Assembly (NCBI GenBank): GCA_028291125.1 | Contig: JAQGIN010000288.1 | Span: forward strand, 1-17,494 | Direction of reading: 5' to 3' | Length of the DNA: 17,494 bases | DNA from: Caulobacter sp. | GTDB lineage: Bacteria; Pseudomonadota; Alphaproteobacteria; Caulobacterales; Caulobacteraceae | In this document: piece after piece, positions 1 through 6,929 of the stretch | Numbering within the stretch: position 1 is the first letter of the stretch | Layout of the letters: each line of letters starts with the position of its first letter | Made by a program: the position numbers and the translations under genes | Notes under the pieces: generated by a model | Database searches by the model: none | What the model was told of the DNA's origin: nothing | What the model saw: only the letters and a program-made list of their open reading frames with translations

Positions 1-299
1 AGGTCGCGCTCGACGACACCATCACCTGCAACTGCTCGCGCTGCGGCAAGCTCGGCTCGGTGCTGACCTTCGCCCCGGCCGAGGCCTTCACCCTGCTGTC
101 GGGCGAGGACGCCCTGAGCGAGTACCGCTTCAACACCGGCAAGATCGTCCACGCCTTCTGCGCCACCTGCGGCATCGAATCCTTCGCCCGCGGCGCCGCG
201 CCCAACGGCGCCCAGATGGCGGCGATCAATGTCCGCTGCCTCGACGGCGTCGATGTCTTCGCCCTGACCCCGACCCAGGTGAACGGCAAGGCGTTCTAG
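1..299 (+). CDS. GFA/Mss4-like zinc-binding family protein, 5'-truncated
   Basis: The reading frame is open from base 3 to the TAG at 297-299, giving 98 visible residues; the true start lies before the window. The first visible residues carry a C-x-C-S-x-C-G-K motif (Cys9, Cys11, Cys14 of the visible part), and a second cluster FCATCG follows (Cys53, Cys56). This spacing is typical of the GFA (glutathione-dependent formaldehyde-activating enzyme, CENP-V/Mss4-like) fold, where the cysteines bind zinc. Most family members have no proven reaction, and formaldehyde activation should not be assumed. Family proteins are usually about 120-150 residues, so perhaps 25-40 residues are missing. The gene is separated from rpsB by a large palindrome and about 260 bases, so it is probably not part of the downstream operon. 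Confidence 0.8.
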   Translation, partial: VALDDTITCNCSRCGKLGSVLTFAPAEAFTLLSGEDALSEYRFNTGKIVHAFCATCGIESFARGAAPNGAQMAAINVRCLDGVDVFALTPTQVNGKAF

Positions 300-390
300 G
301 ATCGATGGACGGGGACAGGCACTCACCCCCCGAGCGCTTAGCCAAACGTCCGCGGCCGTGGGGTGAGTGCCTGTCCCCCTCTATCCATCC
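299..390. repeat. Large imperfect palindrome (candidate REP/MITE-like element or terminator)
   Basis: The arms at 299-329 and 360-390 are inverted copies matching at 28 of 31 positions. The inner 19 bases, GGGGACAGGCACTCACCCC (311-329), are perfectly repeated inverted at 360-378. The loop is 30 bases (330-359). The left arm begins at the last base of the TAG stop of the GFA-like gene. No T-tract follows, so it is not a textbook intrinsic terminator, although so strong a hairpin could still stop or stabilise the upstream transcript. The arm sequence recalls, from memory only, short palindromes found dispersed in proteobacterial genomes near Y1 (REP-associated) transposases. No transposase gene is in this window. 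Confidence 0.7.
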
Positions 391-405
391 CCATCCACAA
401 ATCCC

Positions 406-434
406 TTGCTTTTCGCGGCTTTCGCCCCTATCTG
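406..434 (+). promoter_or_regulatory. Possible promoter of rpsB-tsf
   Basis: TTGCTT (406-411) and TATCTG (429-434) are separated by 17 bases in the relatively AT-richer stretch after the palindrome, about 130 bases before the rpsB start. Each hexamer matches the sigma-70-type consensus at only three of six positions, so this is a weak call. It is based mainly on spacing, local composition, and the need for a strong promoter ahead of ribosomal protein S2. Confidence 0.3.
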
Positions 435-561
435 CCCCGGTATTCCACACGCAGACGTGCGGCGGCGACCGGGGAGACATCCTGGCGTTACCGTTCCGGT
501 CCCGGTCCGATTTCGGAAAGGGGGTGTCTGCGGAGGTTCAACCGGAAGAAGGAGACCTATC
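435..561 (+). promoter_or_regulatory. rpsB 5' leader with a potential hairpin and a strong ribosome binding site
   Basis: This stretch between the possible promoter and rpsB has no gene. GACCGGG at 467-473 pairs perfectly with CCCGGTC at 501-507 across a 27-base loop. A small CGCA/TGCG stem-loop lies just before it. GAAGGAGA at 547-554 is the ribosome binding site for the ATG at 562. S2 controls its own operon through the mRNA leader in E. coli, so a structured leader is plausible here, but no known leader motif was recognised. Confidence 0.35.
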
Positions 562-1506
562 ATGGCGCTTCCCGAATTCTCCATGCGTCAGCTCTTGGAA
601 GCTGGCGCCCACTTCGGCCACCAGACCCATCGCTGGAACCCGAAGATGGACCGCTACATCTTTGGTTCGCGGTCGAACATCCACATCATCGACCTGTCGC
701 AATCGATCCCGCTGCTGCACCAGGCCCTGGTGAAGGTGCGCGAAGTCGCCGCCGCCGGCGGCCGCGTGCTGTTCGTCGGCACCAAGCGTCAGGCCAGCGA
801 TCCGGTGGCCACGGCCGCCAAGCGCTGCGCCCAGTATTACGTCAACCACCGCTGGCTTGGCGGCACCCTGACCAACTGGCGCACCGTCTCCGGTTCGATC
901 GCCCGCCTGCGCGAACTCGAAGGCGTGCTGGTCGGCGACGGCTCGGGCCGCTCCAAGAAGGAGCTGCTGCAGCTGACGCGCGAGCGCGACAAGCTGGAAC
1001 TGTCGCTGGGCGGCATCAAGGACATGGGCGGCATCCCCGACATCATGTTCGTGATCGACACCAACAAGGAAGCGATCGCGATCCTCGAGGCCCGCAAGCT
1101 GAACATCCCGGTCGTCGCCATTCTCGACACCAACTGCGATCCGGACGGCATCACCTATCCGATCCCGGGTAACGACGACGCCGCCCGCGCCCTGCAGCTG
1201 TACTGCGACCTGATCGCCGACGCCGTGCTCGACGGCCTGGCCGCCGGCCAAGCCTCGTCGGGCGTCGACCTGGGCGCCTCGGAAGCGCCGATCGAGCCGA
1301 CCCTGGCCCGCGAACTGACCCCGGAGCCGGTGGCTGAAGCCGCCGTCGCCGAGGCGGCCCCGGCTCCGGCTCCCGTCGCCGAAGCCGCGCCGCAAGCCGC
1401 TCCGGTCGTCGAAGCGGCCCCCGCCGTCGAAGCCGCCCCGGAAGCCGCTCAAGAAGCGACCGCCGAGGCCCTCGACGCCGTGGCCGAAGAGCCCGCGGCC
1501 AGCTGA
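562..1506 (+). CDS. rpsB: 30S ribosomal protein S2
   Basis: Ribosomal protein S2 of the small subunit, 314 residues. The ATG at 562 follows a strong GAAGGAG site and begins MALPEFSMRQLLEAGAHFGH, the classic S2 N-terminus. HQTHRWNPKM and, further on, PDIMFVIDTNKEA and GNDDAARALQLYC are family signatures. The conserved body ends near residue 230. From about residue 232 the protein continues for roughly 80 residues as an Ala/Pro/Glu-rich tail of repeated EAAP units, making it much longer than the 241-residue E. coli S2. The tail is probably disordered and acidic. Upstream in-frame starts (such as ATG 367) would add a sequence lacking S2 homology and are rejected. tsf follows after two hairpins, the usual rpsB-tsf arrangement. 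Confidence 0.98.
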   Translation: MALPEFSMRQLLEAGAHFGHQTHRWNPKMDRYIFGSRSNIHIIDLSQSIPLLHQALVKVREVAAAGGRVLFVGTKRQASDPVATAAKRCAQYYVNHRWLGGTLTNWRTVSGSIARLRELEGVLVGDGSGRSKKELLQLTRERDKLELSLGGIKDMGGIPDIMFVIDTNKEAIAILEARKLNIPVVAILDTNCDPDGITYPIPGNDDAARALQLYCDLIADAVLDGLAAGQASSGVDLGASEAPIEPTLARELTPEPVAEAAVAEAAPAPAPVAEAAPQAAPVVEAAPAVEAAPEAAQEATAEALDAVAEEPAAS

Positions 1507-1512
1507 TCTGGC

Positions 1513-1534
1513 GGACGACCCCTCGGGGTCGTCC
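1513..1534 (+). terminator. Hairpin between rpsB and tsf (first of two)
   Basis: GGACGACCC (1513-1521) and GGGTCGTCC (1526-1534) pair perfectly around a CTCG loop, seven bases after the rpsB stop codon. No run of T follows, so full termination is doubtful. A role as a partial terminator or as an mRNA stabiliser between rpsB and tsf is more likely. Confidence 0.6.
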
Positions 1535-1555
1535 AGACTATCGACCCTACTGTGC

Positions 1556-1577
1556 GGCCGGGCTTTCGAGCCCGGTC
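1556..1577 (+). promoter_or_regulatory. Second rpsB-tsf hairpin with TTCG loop
   Basis: GGCCGGGCT (1556-1564) pairs with AGCCCGGTC (1569-1577), with one G-U pair, around a TTCG tetraloop. It ends 28 bases before the tsf start codon and so lies within the tsf translation-initiation leader. It may influence the ratio of EF-Ts to S2. Confidence 0.55.
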
Positions 1578-1605
1578 GCTAACCGTTTGAATCTGGAGAT
1601 TTCAC

Positions 1606-2544
1606 ATGGCCGAGATCACGGCTGCGCTGGTCAAGGAACTGCGCGATAAATCCGGCGTCGGCATGATGGACTGCAAGAAGGCCTTGCAGGAAAACGCCGG
1701 CGACATCGAAGCGTCCATCGACTGGCTGCGTTCCAAGGGCCTGTCCAAGGCCGCCAAGAAGGCCGACCGCGTCGCCGCCGAGGGCCTGGTGGGCATCGCC
1801 GTGCGCAATGACGGCGCCGGCATGACCGCCTCGGTCGTCGAAGTGAACGCCGAGACCGACTTCCTGGGCCGCAACGAGCTGTTCCAGAACGCCGTCCGCA
1901 AGATCGCGGCCGTCGGCCTGGACGTCGAGGGCGTCGAAGCCATCACCGCCGCCAAGACCGCCGACGGCGAAGTGGTGTCGGACCTGCTGAACAACCTGAT
2001 CGCCACCATCGGCGAGAACATGGTCGCCCGTCGCTCGGCCCGCTTCAGCGTGCCGCAAGGCGCCGTGGCCAGCTACATCCACAACGCCACCGCGCCCGAT
2101 CTGGGCCGCATCGGCGTGCTGGTGGCGCTGGACGGCGCCGGCGATCAGGCCAAGCTCCTGGAGCTGGGCCGCAAGATCGCCATGCACGTGGCCGCCACCG
2201 CCCCGCTGTCGCTGTCGCCGGACGATCTGGACCAGGCCGCCATCGAACGCGAACGCGCCATCTTCACCGAGCAGGCCCTGGAATCGGGCAAGCCGGCCGG
2301 CGTGGTCGAAAAGATGGTCGAGGGCCGGATCCGCAAGTTCCTGGAAGAAGTCGTGCTGCTGAAGCAGGCCTTCGTCATGAACCCGGATCAGACCGTCGAG
2401 CAGCTCGTCGCCGACACCGGCAAGGAACTGGGTTCGCCGATCACCATCAAGGGCTTCGTGCGTCTCGCCCTGGGCGAAGGCGTCGAAAAGGCCCCGGTCG
2501 GCGACTTCGCCGCCGAGGTCGCCGCCATGACCGGCCAAGCCTGA
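1606..2544 (+). CDS. tsf: Translation elongation factor Ts
   Basis: EF-Ts, the nucleotide exchange factor that releases GDP from EF-Tu in the cytoplasm; 312 residues. The N-terminal UBA-like domain (about residues 1-55) contains the signature GVGMMDCKKALQENAGD. The core follows with the TDFLGRNELF motif, equivalent to the TDF motif that contacts EF-Tu. The C-terminal part includes EQALESGKPAGVVEKMVEGR, typical of the second core subdomain. The ATG at 1606 has GGAG at 1595-1598. It is the second gene of the rpsB-tsf unit and is followed by an intrinsic terminator. The length is normal for alphaproteobacteria. Confidence 0.98.
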   Translation: MAEITAALVKELRDKSGVGMMDCKKALQENAGDIEASIDWLRSKGLSKAAKKADRVAAEGLVGIAVRNDGAGMTASVVEVNAETDFLGRNELFQNAVRKIAAVGLDVEGVEAITAAKTADGEVVSDLLNNLIATIGENMVARRSARFSVPQGAVASYIHNATAPDLGRIGVLVALDGAGDQAKLLELGRKIAMHVAATAPLSLSPDDLDQAAIERERAIFTEQALESGKPAGVVEKMVEGRIRKFLEEVVLLKQAFVMNPDQTVEQLVADTGKELGSPITIKGFVRLALGEGVEKAPVGDFAAEVAAMTGQA

Positions 2545-2566
2545 TCCTAGCCGTTCTCGACTAGCC

Positions 2567-2605
2567 AAGGGCGCGGCGCGTTTGACGCGCGTCGCGCCCT
2601 TGTTG
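2567..2605 (+). terminator. Intrinsic terminator after tsf
   Basis: AAGGGCGCG (2567-2575) pairs with CGCGCCCTT (2593-2601). The stem is extended by GCGCG (2576-2580) and CGCGC (2586-2590) around a TTTGA loop, with a two-base bulge. The downstream tail GTTG is only weakly T-rich. It lies about 22 bases after the tsf stop and should separate rpsB-tsf from pyrH. Confidence 0.75.
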
Positions 2606-2738
2606 CGACTTGGCCCCGGCGACGACGCCCGGCCAAGCTGAGTTCGCGCGAAAGGTGGGGCGGCGGAACGCAAAACCGGTCGCCAGCCCCGCCAAACGCG
2701 CCTTAATGTTCGCCCGACGACTCGGAGAGCCCTGGTCC

Positions 2739-3485
2739 ATGACCGCCGCCAGCCCCGCCCCGCCGCCACGCTACCGCCGCGTGCTCCTGAAAGTCTCCGG
2801 CGAGGTGCTGATGGGCGACACGCCCTACGGCATCGACACCAAGACCGTGCAGGCGGTGGCCGAGGACATCGCCGAGATCATCAAGACCGGCGTCGAGCTG
2901 TGCCTGGTGATCGGCGGCGGCAACATCTTCCGCGGCCTGGCCGGAGCGGCCAAGGGCATGGAGCGCTCCAGCGCCGACTATATGGGCATGCTGGCCACGG
3001 TGATGAACGCCCTGGCCATGCAGGACGCCCTCGAGCGGGCCGGGGTCGAGACCCGCGTGCAGTCGGCGATCCCGATGGCCACGGTCTGCGAGCCCTATAT
3101 CCGCCGACGCGCCCAGCGCCATCTGGAGAAGGGCAGGGTGGTGATCTTCGCCGCCGGCACCGGCAACCCGTTCTTCACCACCGACACCGCCGCCGCCCTG
3201 CGCGCCGCCGAGATGCAGTGCGACGCCCTATTCAAGGGCACCAGCGTCGACGGCGTCTACACCGCCGACCCCAAGATCCACCCGACCGCCAAGCGCTACG
3301 ATCGCCTCAGCTACATGGACGTGCTGTCCAAGGACCTGCGGGTGATGGACGCTTCCGCCATCAGCCTGATGCGCGACAGCAACATCCCGATCGTGGTGTT
3401 CTCGATCAAGGGCCGCGGCAATCTGCTCAACGTCCTGCGCGGCGAGGGCGTTCACACCGTCATCGCCGAAGACCGTCCCGCCTAA
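2739..3485 (+). CDS. pyrH: Uridylate kinase (UMP kinase)
   Basis: UMP kinase of the amino-acid-kinase family. It phosphorylates UMP to UDP with ATP for nucleotide and UDP-sugar supply; 248 residues. YRRVLLKVSGE near the N-terminus is the phosphate-binding lysine motif, VIGGGNIFRG is the glycine-rich loop, and DTAAALRAAEMQCDALFKGT and VDGVYTADPK are conserved nucleotide-site segments. The ATG at 2739 is chosen because GGAGAG (2724-2729) sits at good spacing and the length matches the family (about 240). An open frame back to 2610 would add 43 residues unlike the family. Because a terminator follows tsf, pyrH probably has its own promoter within 2606-2720, but no convincing one was found. frr follows 23 bases later. 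Confidence 0.97.
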   Translation: MTAASPAPPPRYRRVLLKVSGEVLMGDTPYGIDTKTVQAVAEDIAEIIKTGVELCLVIGGGNIFRGLAGAAKGMERSSADYMGMLATVMNALAMQDALERAGVETRVQSAIPMATVCEPYIRRRAQRHLEKGRVVIFAAGTGNPFFTTDTAAALRAAEMQCDALFKGTSVDGVYTADPKIHPTAKRYDRLSYMDVLSKDLRVMDASAISLMRDSNIPIVVFSIKGRGNLLNVLRGEGVHTVIAEDRPA

Positions 3486-3508
3486 CCCCAGCGAAGAGAG
3501 CCCACGCC

Positions 3509-4075
3509 ATGGCCGCCGCCGAGAAACCCGTTCTAGCCCGCTACAAGGACCGCATGGACAAGGCGGTCCTGGCCTTGAAGGAAGAGTTCGCCAGTCTGCG
3601 CACCGGCCGGGCCTCGGCCAGCCTGCTGGACCAGATCATGGTCGAGGCCTACGGCTCGCCGGCCCCGATCAACACCGTGGCCTCGATCAGCGTGCCCGAG
3701 CCGCGGCAGATCAACGTCAATGTCTGGGACCGCGGCGTGGTCGCCGCCGTCGAGAAGGCGATCCGCAACTCCAATCTCGGCCTCAATCCGGTGACCGAGG
3801 GCCAGAACCTGCGCATCCCGATCCCGCCGCTGACCGAGGAGCGCCGCAAGGAGCTGGCCAAGATCGCCGGCAAGTACGCCGAGCAGCAGAAGGTGGCGGT
3901 CCGCAACATCCGCCGCGACGCCAATGACGACCTGAAAAAGGCCGAGAAGGACAGCGTCATCAGCGAGGACGAGCTGAAGAAGATGGAGGCGGAGGTCCAG
4001 AAGATGACCGACGAGGCCGTCAAGCGCGTCGACGAGGCCTTGAAAACCAAAGAGCAAGAGATCATGCAGGTTTGA
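3509..4075 (+). CDS. frr: Ribosome recycling factor
   Basis: RRF splits post-termination ribosomes together with EF-G; 188 residues, normal length. The sequence shows the hallmark segments FASLRTGRASASLLD, YGSPAPINTVASISVPE and NLRIPIPPLTEERRKELAK, followed by the long helical C-terminus ending KEQEIMQV. The ATG at 3509 has GAAGAGAG (3492-3499) upstream. The frame is open much further upstream through pyrH, but that part is a shadow frame. pyrH-frr is a widely conserved pair and is probably co-transcribed with the downstream uppS. Confidence 0.98.
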   Translation: MAAAEKPVLARYKDRMDKAVLALKEEFASLRTGRASASLLDQIMVEAYGSPAPINTVASISVPEPRQINVNVWDRGVVAAVEKAIRNSNLGLNPVTEGQNLRIPIPPLTEERRKELAKIAGKYAEQQKVAVRNIRRDANDDLKKAEKDSVISEDELKKMEAEVQKMTDEAVKRVDEALKTKEQEIMQV

Positions 4076-4113
4076 TCGTCGACCTGACCTTCGGGGGACG
4101 AGAGGAAAGACCG

Positions 4114-4893
4114 ATGTCGCCGACCACCGGCCTGCAGGACATTTCGGCGCGCGCCAACGGCGCGGCGGCCGCGACGCCATTGCATGTGGCCATCATCATG
4201 GACGGCAACGGCCGTTGGGCCAAACGCCGCGGCATGCCCCGGGTCCTGGGCCATCGGGCCGGCGTCGCCGCCCTGAAGCGCACCGTCGAGGGCGCGCCGG
4301 CCGCCGGTGTCGGGGTGTTGACGGTGTTCGGCTTCTCGACCGAGAACTGGCGCCGCCCGGCCCACGAAGTCTCGGAACTGATGCGCCTGCTGAAGGCCTA
4401 TGTGGACTCCGATCTCGACCGCCTGGCGCGCGAGGGCGTGCGGGTGCGGGTGATCGGCCGCCGCGTCGGCCTGGCCCCCGACATCCAGGAAGTGATCGAG
4501 CGGGCCGAGCGGCGCACGGCCGACAACGACCGCTTCGTGCTGCAGGTGGCCTTCAACTACGGCGGCCAGGCCGACATCGTCGACGCCGCCCGCCAGTTCG
4601 CCCAGAAGGTCGAGCGCGGGGAGGCCAAGGCCGCCGACCTCGACGAGGCGCTGTTCGAGTCGATGCTGTCGACCGCCCAGGCCCCGGCCCCCGACGTCAT
4701 CGTGCGCACCAGCGGCGAGCGGCGGATCTCCAATTTCCTGCTGTGGGAATGCGCCTACGCCGAACTGGTGTTCCAGGACGTGCTGTGGCCCGACTATGGC
4801 CCAGATCACCTCGCCGCCGCCGTGGCGGAGTATCAAGGCCGAGACAGGCGCTATGGGGGTATTGCGGCCGATGACGTCGCCGTCGCCGGCTAA
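4114..4893 (+). CDS. uppS: Undecaprenyl diphosphate synthase (isoprenyl transferase)
   Basis: A cis-prenyltransferase that condenses isopentenyl diphosphate units onto farnesyl diphosphate to make the C55 carrier used for peptidoglycan and O-antigen; cytoplasmic face of the membrane; 259 residues. IIMDGNGRWAKRRG (catalytic Asp30) is the N-terminal signature, VLGHRAGV and FGFSTENWRRP are further conserved blocks, and RTSGERRISNFLLWECAYAE is the C-terminal signature that binds the diphosphate. The ATG at 4114 has GAGGAAAG (4102-4109) upstream. A TTG at 4072 overlapping the frr stop is a less likely start. The end overlaps the start of cdsA. Confidence 0.96.
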   Translation: MSPTTGLQDISARANGAAAATPLHVAIIMDGNGRWAKRRGMPRVLGHRAGVAALKRTVEGAPAAGVGVLTVFGFSTENWRRPAHEVSELMRLLKAYVDSDLDRLAREGVRVRVIGRRVGLAPDIQEVIERAERRTADNDRFVLQVAFNYGGQADIVDAARQFAQKVERGEAKAADLDEALFESMLSTAQAPAPDVIVRTSGERRISNFLLWECAYAELVFQDVLWPDYGPDHLAAAVAEYQGRDRRYGGIAADDVAVAG

Positions 4894-5719
4894 GCGCTTC
4901 AACTGGATCAATCTTCGGATCCGCGTCGCCTCGGCCACCGTCCTGGTGCCGGCGGTGGTCGCCGCCGTGTGGTTCGGCGGCGTCTGGTTCCTGGCCCTGA
5001 TCCTCGCCGGGGTCGGCCTGCTGGCCCGCGAATGGGCGATGATGAGCGCCAAGCGGGCCCCGATTGGGGTCGCCCTGGCCATCGGCGTGGCGGTGCTGAT
5101 CGCCCTGGTCGCCGCCTTCCGGGGCCACTACTACATCACTTGGCCGCTGGTGCTGATCGGGGCCCTGGCCGCCGCCCTGATGGCGCGGGGCGCGGTCGAG
5201 CGCCGGGCCGACGCGGCCTATGGCGTGATCTATATCGCCCCGGCCTGCATCGCCATGATCTGGCTGCGGCTGATGCCGGCCGGCCTGAGCTGGACCCTGC
5301 TGTTGTTCGTGGTCACCTGGTTCGCCGACATCTTCGCCTTCGTGACCGGCAGCATCTTCAAGGGCCCCAAGCTGTGGCCGCGGTTCTCGCCCAACAAGAC
5401 CTGGTCGGGCTTCTTCGGCGGCCTGGTCGCCGCCTCGATCGGGGCGGTCGGCATCGACGCCCTGTCCCAGGCCCTGCCGGCCATTCCCGACATGGGCGTG
5501 GCCTGGCCGATCATCGCCGTCATCGGCCTGCTGGGCGGCTTGGCCACGATGATGGGCGACCTCTGGGAGTCGATGCTGAAGCGCCGGTTCGGGGTCAAGG
5601 ATTCGGGCGACCTGATCCCCGGCCATGGTGGTATGCTCGACCGCGTCGATGGCCTGATGTTCGCCGCCATCGTCATCGCGGCGGCGCGACTGATGGCCCA
5701 ATGGGGATGGCTGTCGTGA
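4871..5719 (+). CDS. cdsA: Phosphatidate cytidylyltransferase (CDP-diacylglycerol synthase)
   Basis: An integral inner-membrane enzyme that converts phosphatidate and CTP to CDP-diacylglycerol, the precursor of all phospholipids; 282 residues. It has multiple hydrophobic segments (for example VPAVVAAVWFGGVWFLALIL near the N-terminus). The C-terminus carries the exact family signature SMLKRRFGVKDSGDLIPGHG followed by GMLDRVD. Residues PNKTWSGFFGG form another conserved block. The start at 4871 overlaps uppS by 23 bases; an alternative in-frame ATG at 4853 would add six residues. The overlap suggests translational coupling. Its stop overlaps the dxr start. Confidence 0.95.
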   Translation: MTSPSPAKRFNWINLRIRVASATVLVPAVVAAVWFGGVWFLALILAGVGLLAREWAMMSAKRAPIGVALAIGVAVLIALVAAFRGHYYITWPLVLIGALAAALMARGAVERRADAAYGVIYIAPACIAMIWLRLMPAGLSWTLLLFVVTWFADIFAFVTGSIFKGPKLWPRFSPNKTWSGFFGGLVAASIGAVGIDALSQALPAIPDMGVAWPIIAVIGLLGGLATMMGDLWESMLKRRFGVKDSGDLIPGHGGMLDRVDGLMFAAIVIAAARLMAQWGWLS

Positions 5720-6906
5720 CCGCGCCGCGCAAGGTGGTGGTGCTGGGCTCGACCGGGTCGATCGGGGTCTCGACCCTGGACCTGTTCGCCCAGTCCGGCG
5801 CCGCCGTCGAGATCCTGGCCCTGACCGCCGGCCGCAATGTCGAGCGGCTGGCGCAGCAGGCCCTGCTGTGGCGTCCGCAGGTGGCGGTGATCGAGGACGA
5901 GCGCCTGCTGCCGCAGCTGCGCGGCCTGCTCGACGGCTCGGGAATCCGCGCCGCCGCCGGGGCCGCCGCCGTCGCCGAGGCCGCGGCCATGGGCGCCGAC
6001 TGGGTGATGTCGGCCATCGTCGGCGCGGCCGGCCTGGCCCCGACCCTGGCCGCCGCCCGCACCGGGGCGGTGATCGCCCTGGCCAACAAGGAAAGCCTGG
6101 TCTGCGCCGGCCCGGCCCTGCTGCGCATCGCCCAGGAGGCCGGCGGCTCGGTGATCCCGGTGGATTCCGAACATTCGGCGATCTTCCAGGTGCTGCAGCC
6201 GGCCTGCGCCCACCGCGTGGCGCGGCTGATCCTCACCGCCTCGGGCGGGCCGTTCCGCACCTGGACCAAGGCGGCGATGGCGGGCGCCACCCCCGAACAG
6301 GCCGTCGCCCATCCCAACTGGTCGATGGGCGCCAAGATTTCGGTCGATTCCGCCACCATGATGAACAAGGGCCTCGAGATGATCGAGGCCTCCTACCTCT
6401 TCGGGACCCCGGAGCGGCAGATCGACGTCGTGGTCCATCCGCAATCGGTGATCCACAGCCTGGTGGAGTATTCCGATGGTTCGACCCTGGCCCAGCTGGG
6501 CCCGCCCGACATGCGCAGCCCGATCGCCTGCGCCTTCGCCTGGCCCGACCGCCTGCCGTGGCCGGCGACGCCGCTGAACCTGGCCGCCTATGGCCAGCTG
6601 ACCTTCGAGGAGCCCGACCTCGACCGCTTCCCGGCCATCGCCATCGCCCGCGAGGCCCTACGGCTGGGCGGCGGGGCCCCGGCGGCGATGAACGCCGCCA
6701 ACGAGGTGGCCGTCGCCGCCTTCCTTGACCGCCAGATCGGCTTTCTCGATATTGCCGGCGCCGTCGCCACGACCCTCGAGCGTATGAATGGTCTGGGCGA
6801 GATGGCGCGGGGAGGCGGGGACGCCCTGGACGATGCGATGATGATCGATGTCAGCGCCCGCCGTATTGCGGTCGAGGTTGTCAGCCATATCCAGCGTTCG
6901 CACTGA
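5716..6906 (+). CDS. dxr: 1-deoxy-D-xylulose 5-phosphate reductoisomerase
   Basis: The first committed enzyme of the MEP isoprenoid pathway. It converts DXP to MEP using NADPH and a divalent metal; 396 residues, normal length. VVVLGSTGSIGVSTLDLF is the NADPH-binding N-terminus, ALANKESLVCAG is conserved, PVDSEHSAIFQ supplies metal and substrate ligands, and LTASGGPFRTW and MNKGLEMIEASYLF complete the active site. I prefer the GTG at 5716, which overlaps the cdsA stop as GTGA with GGGGATGG (5703-5710) as the ribosome site. In-frame ATGs at 5701 and 5707 are alternatives adding five or three residues. Its product ultimately supplies UppS, encoded two genes upstream. Confidence 0.97.
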   Translation: MTAPRKVVVLGSTGSIGVSTLDLFAQSGAAVEILALTAGRNVERLAQQALLWRPQVAVIEDERLLPQLRGLLDGSGIRAAAGAAAVAEAAAMGADWVMSAIVGAAGLAPTLAAARTGAVIALANKESLVCAGPALLRIAQEAGGSVIPVDSEHSAIFQVLQPACAHRVARLILTASGGPFRTWTKAAMAGATPEQAVAHPNWSMGAKISVDSATMMNKGLEMIEASYLFGTPERQIDVVVHPQSVIHSLVEYSDGSTLAQLGPPDMRSPIACAFAWPDRLPWPATPLNLAAYGQLTFEEPDLDRFPAIAIAREALRLGGGAPAAMNAANEVAVAAFLDRQIGFLDIAGAVATTLERMNGLGEMARGGGDALDDAMMIDVSARRIAVEVVSHIQRSH

Positions 6907-6929
6907 AGGCGAGAAGAGGTTTTTCCAAG

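Noticed and set aside
305..733. Small open frames across the palindrome and rpsB leader
   Set aside because: They read through the inverted repeat and then into rpsB in the wrong frame. No ribosome site or family motif was seen.
2610..2738. N-terminal extension of PyrH from a start at 2610
   Set aside because: The extra 43 residues do not resemble UMP kinase, lie just after the terminator, and the ATG at 2739 has a good ribosome site.
4072..4113. TTG start of UppS overlapping the frr stop
   Set aside because: The ATG at 4114 has a clear GAGGAAAG site and gives a normal family length. The overlap alone is weak support for TTG.
3649..5082. 477-residue open frame on the minus strand
   Set aside because: It lies antisense to frr, uppS and cdsA, all of which have clear family motifs on the plus strand. 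Its composition is that of a shadow frame.
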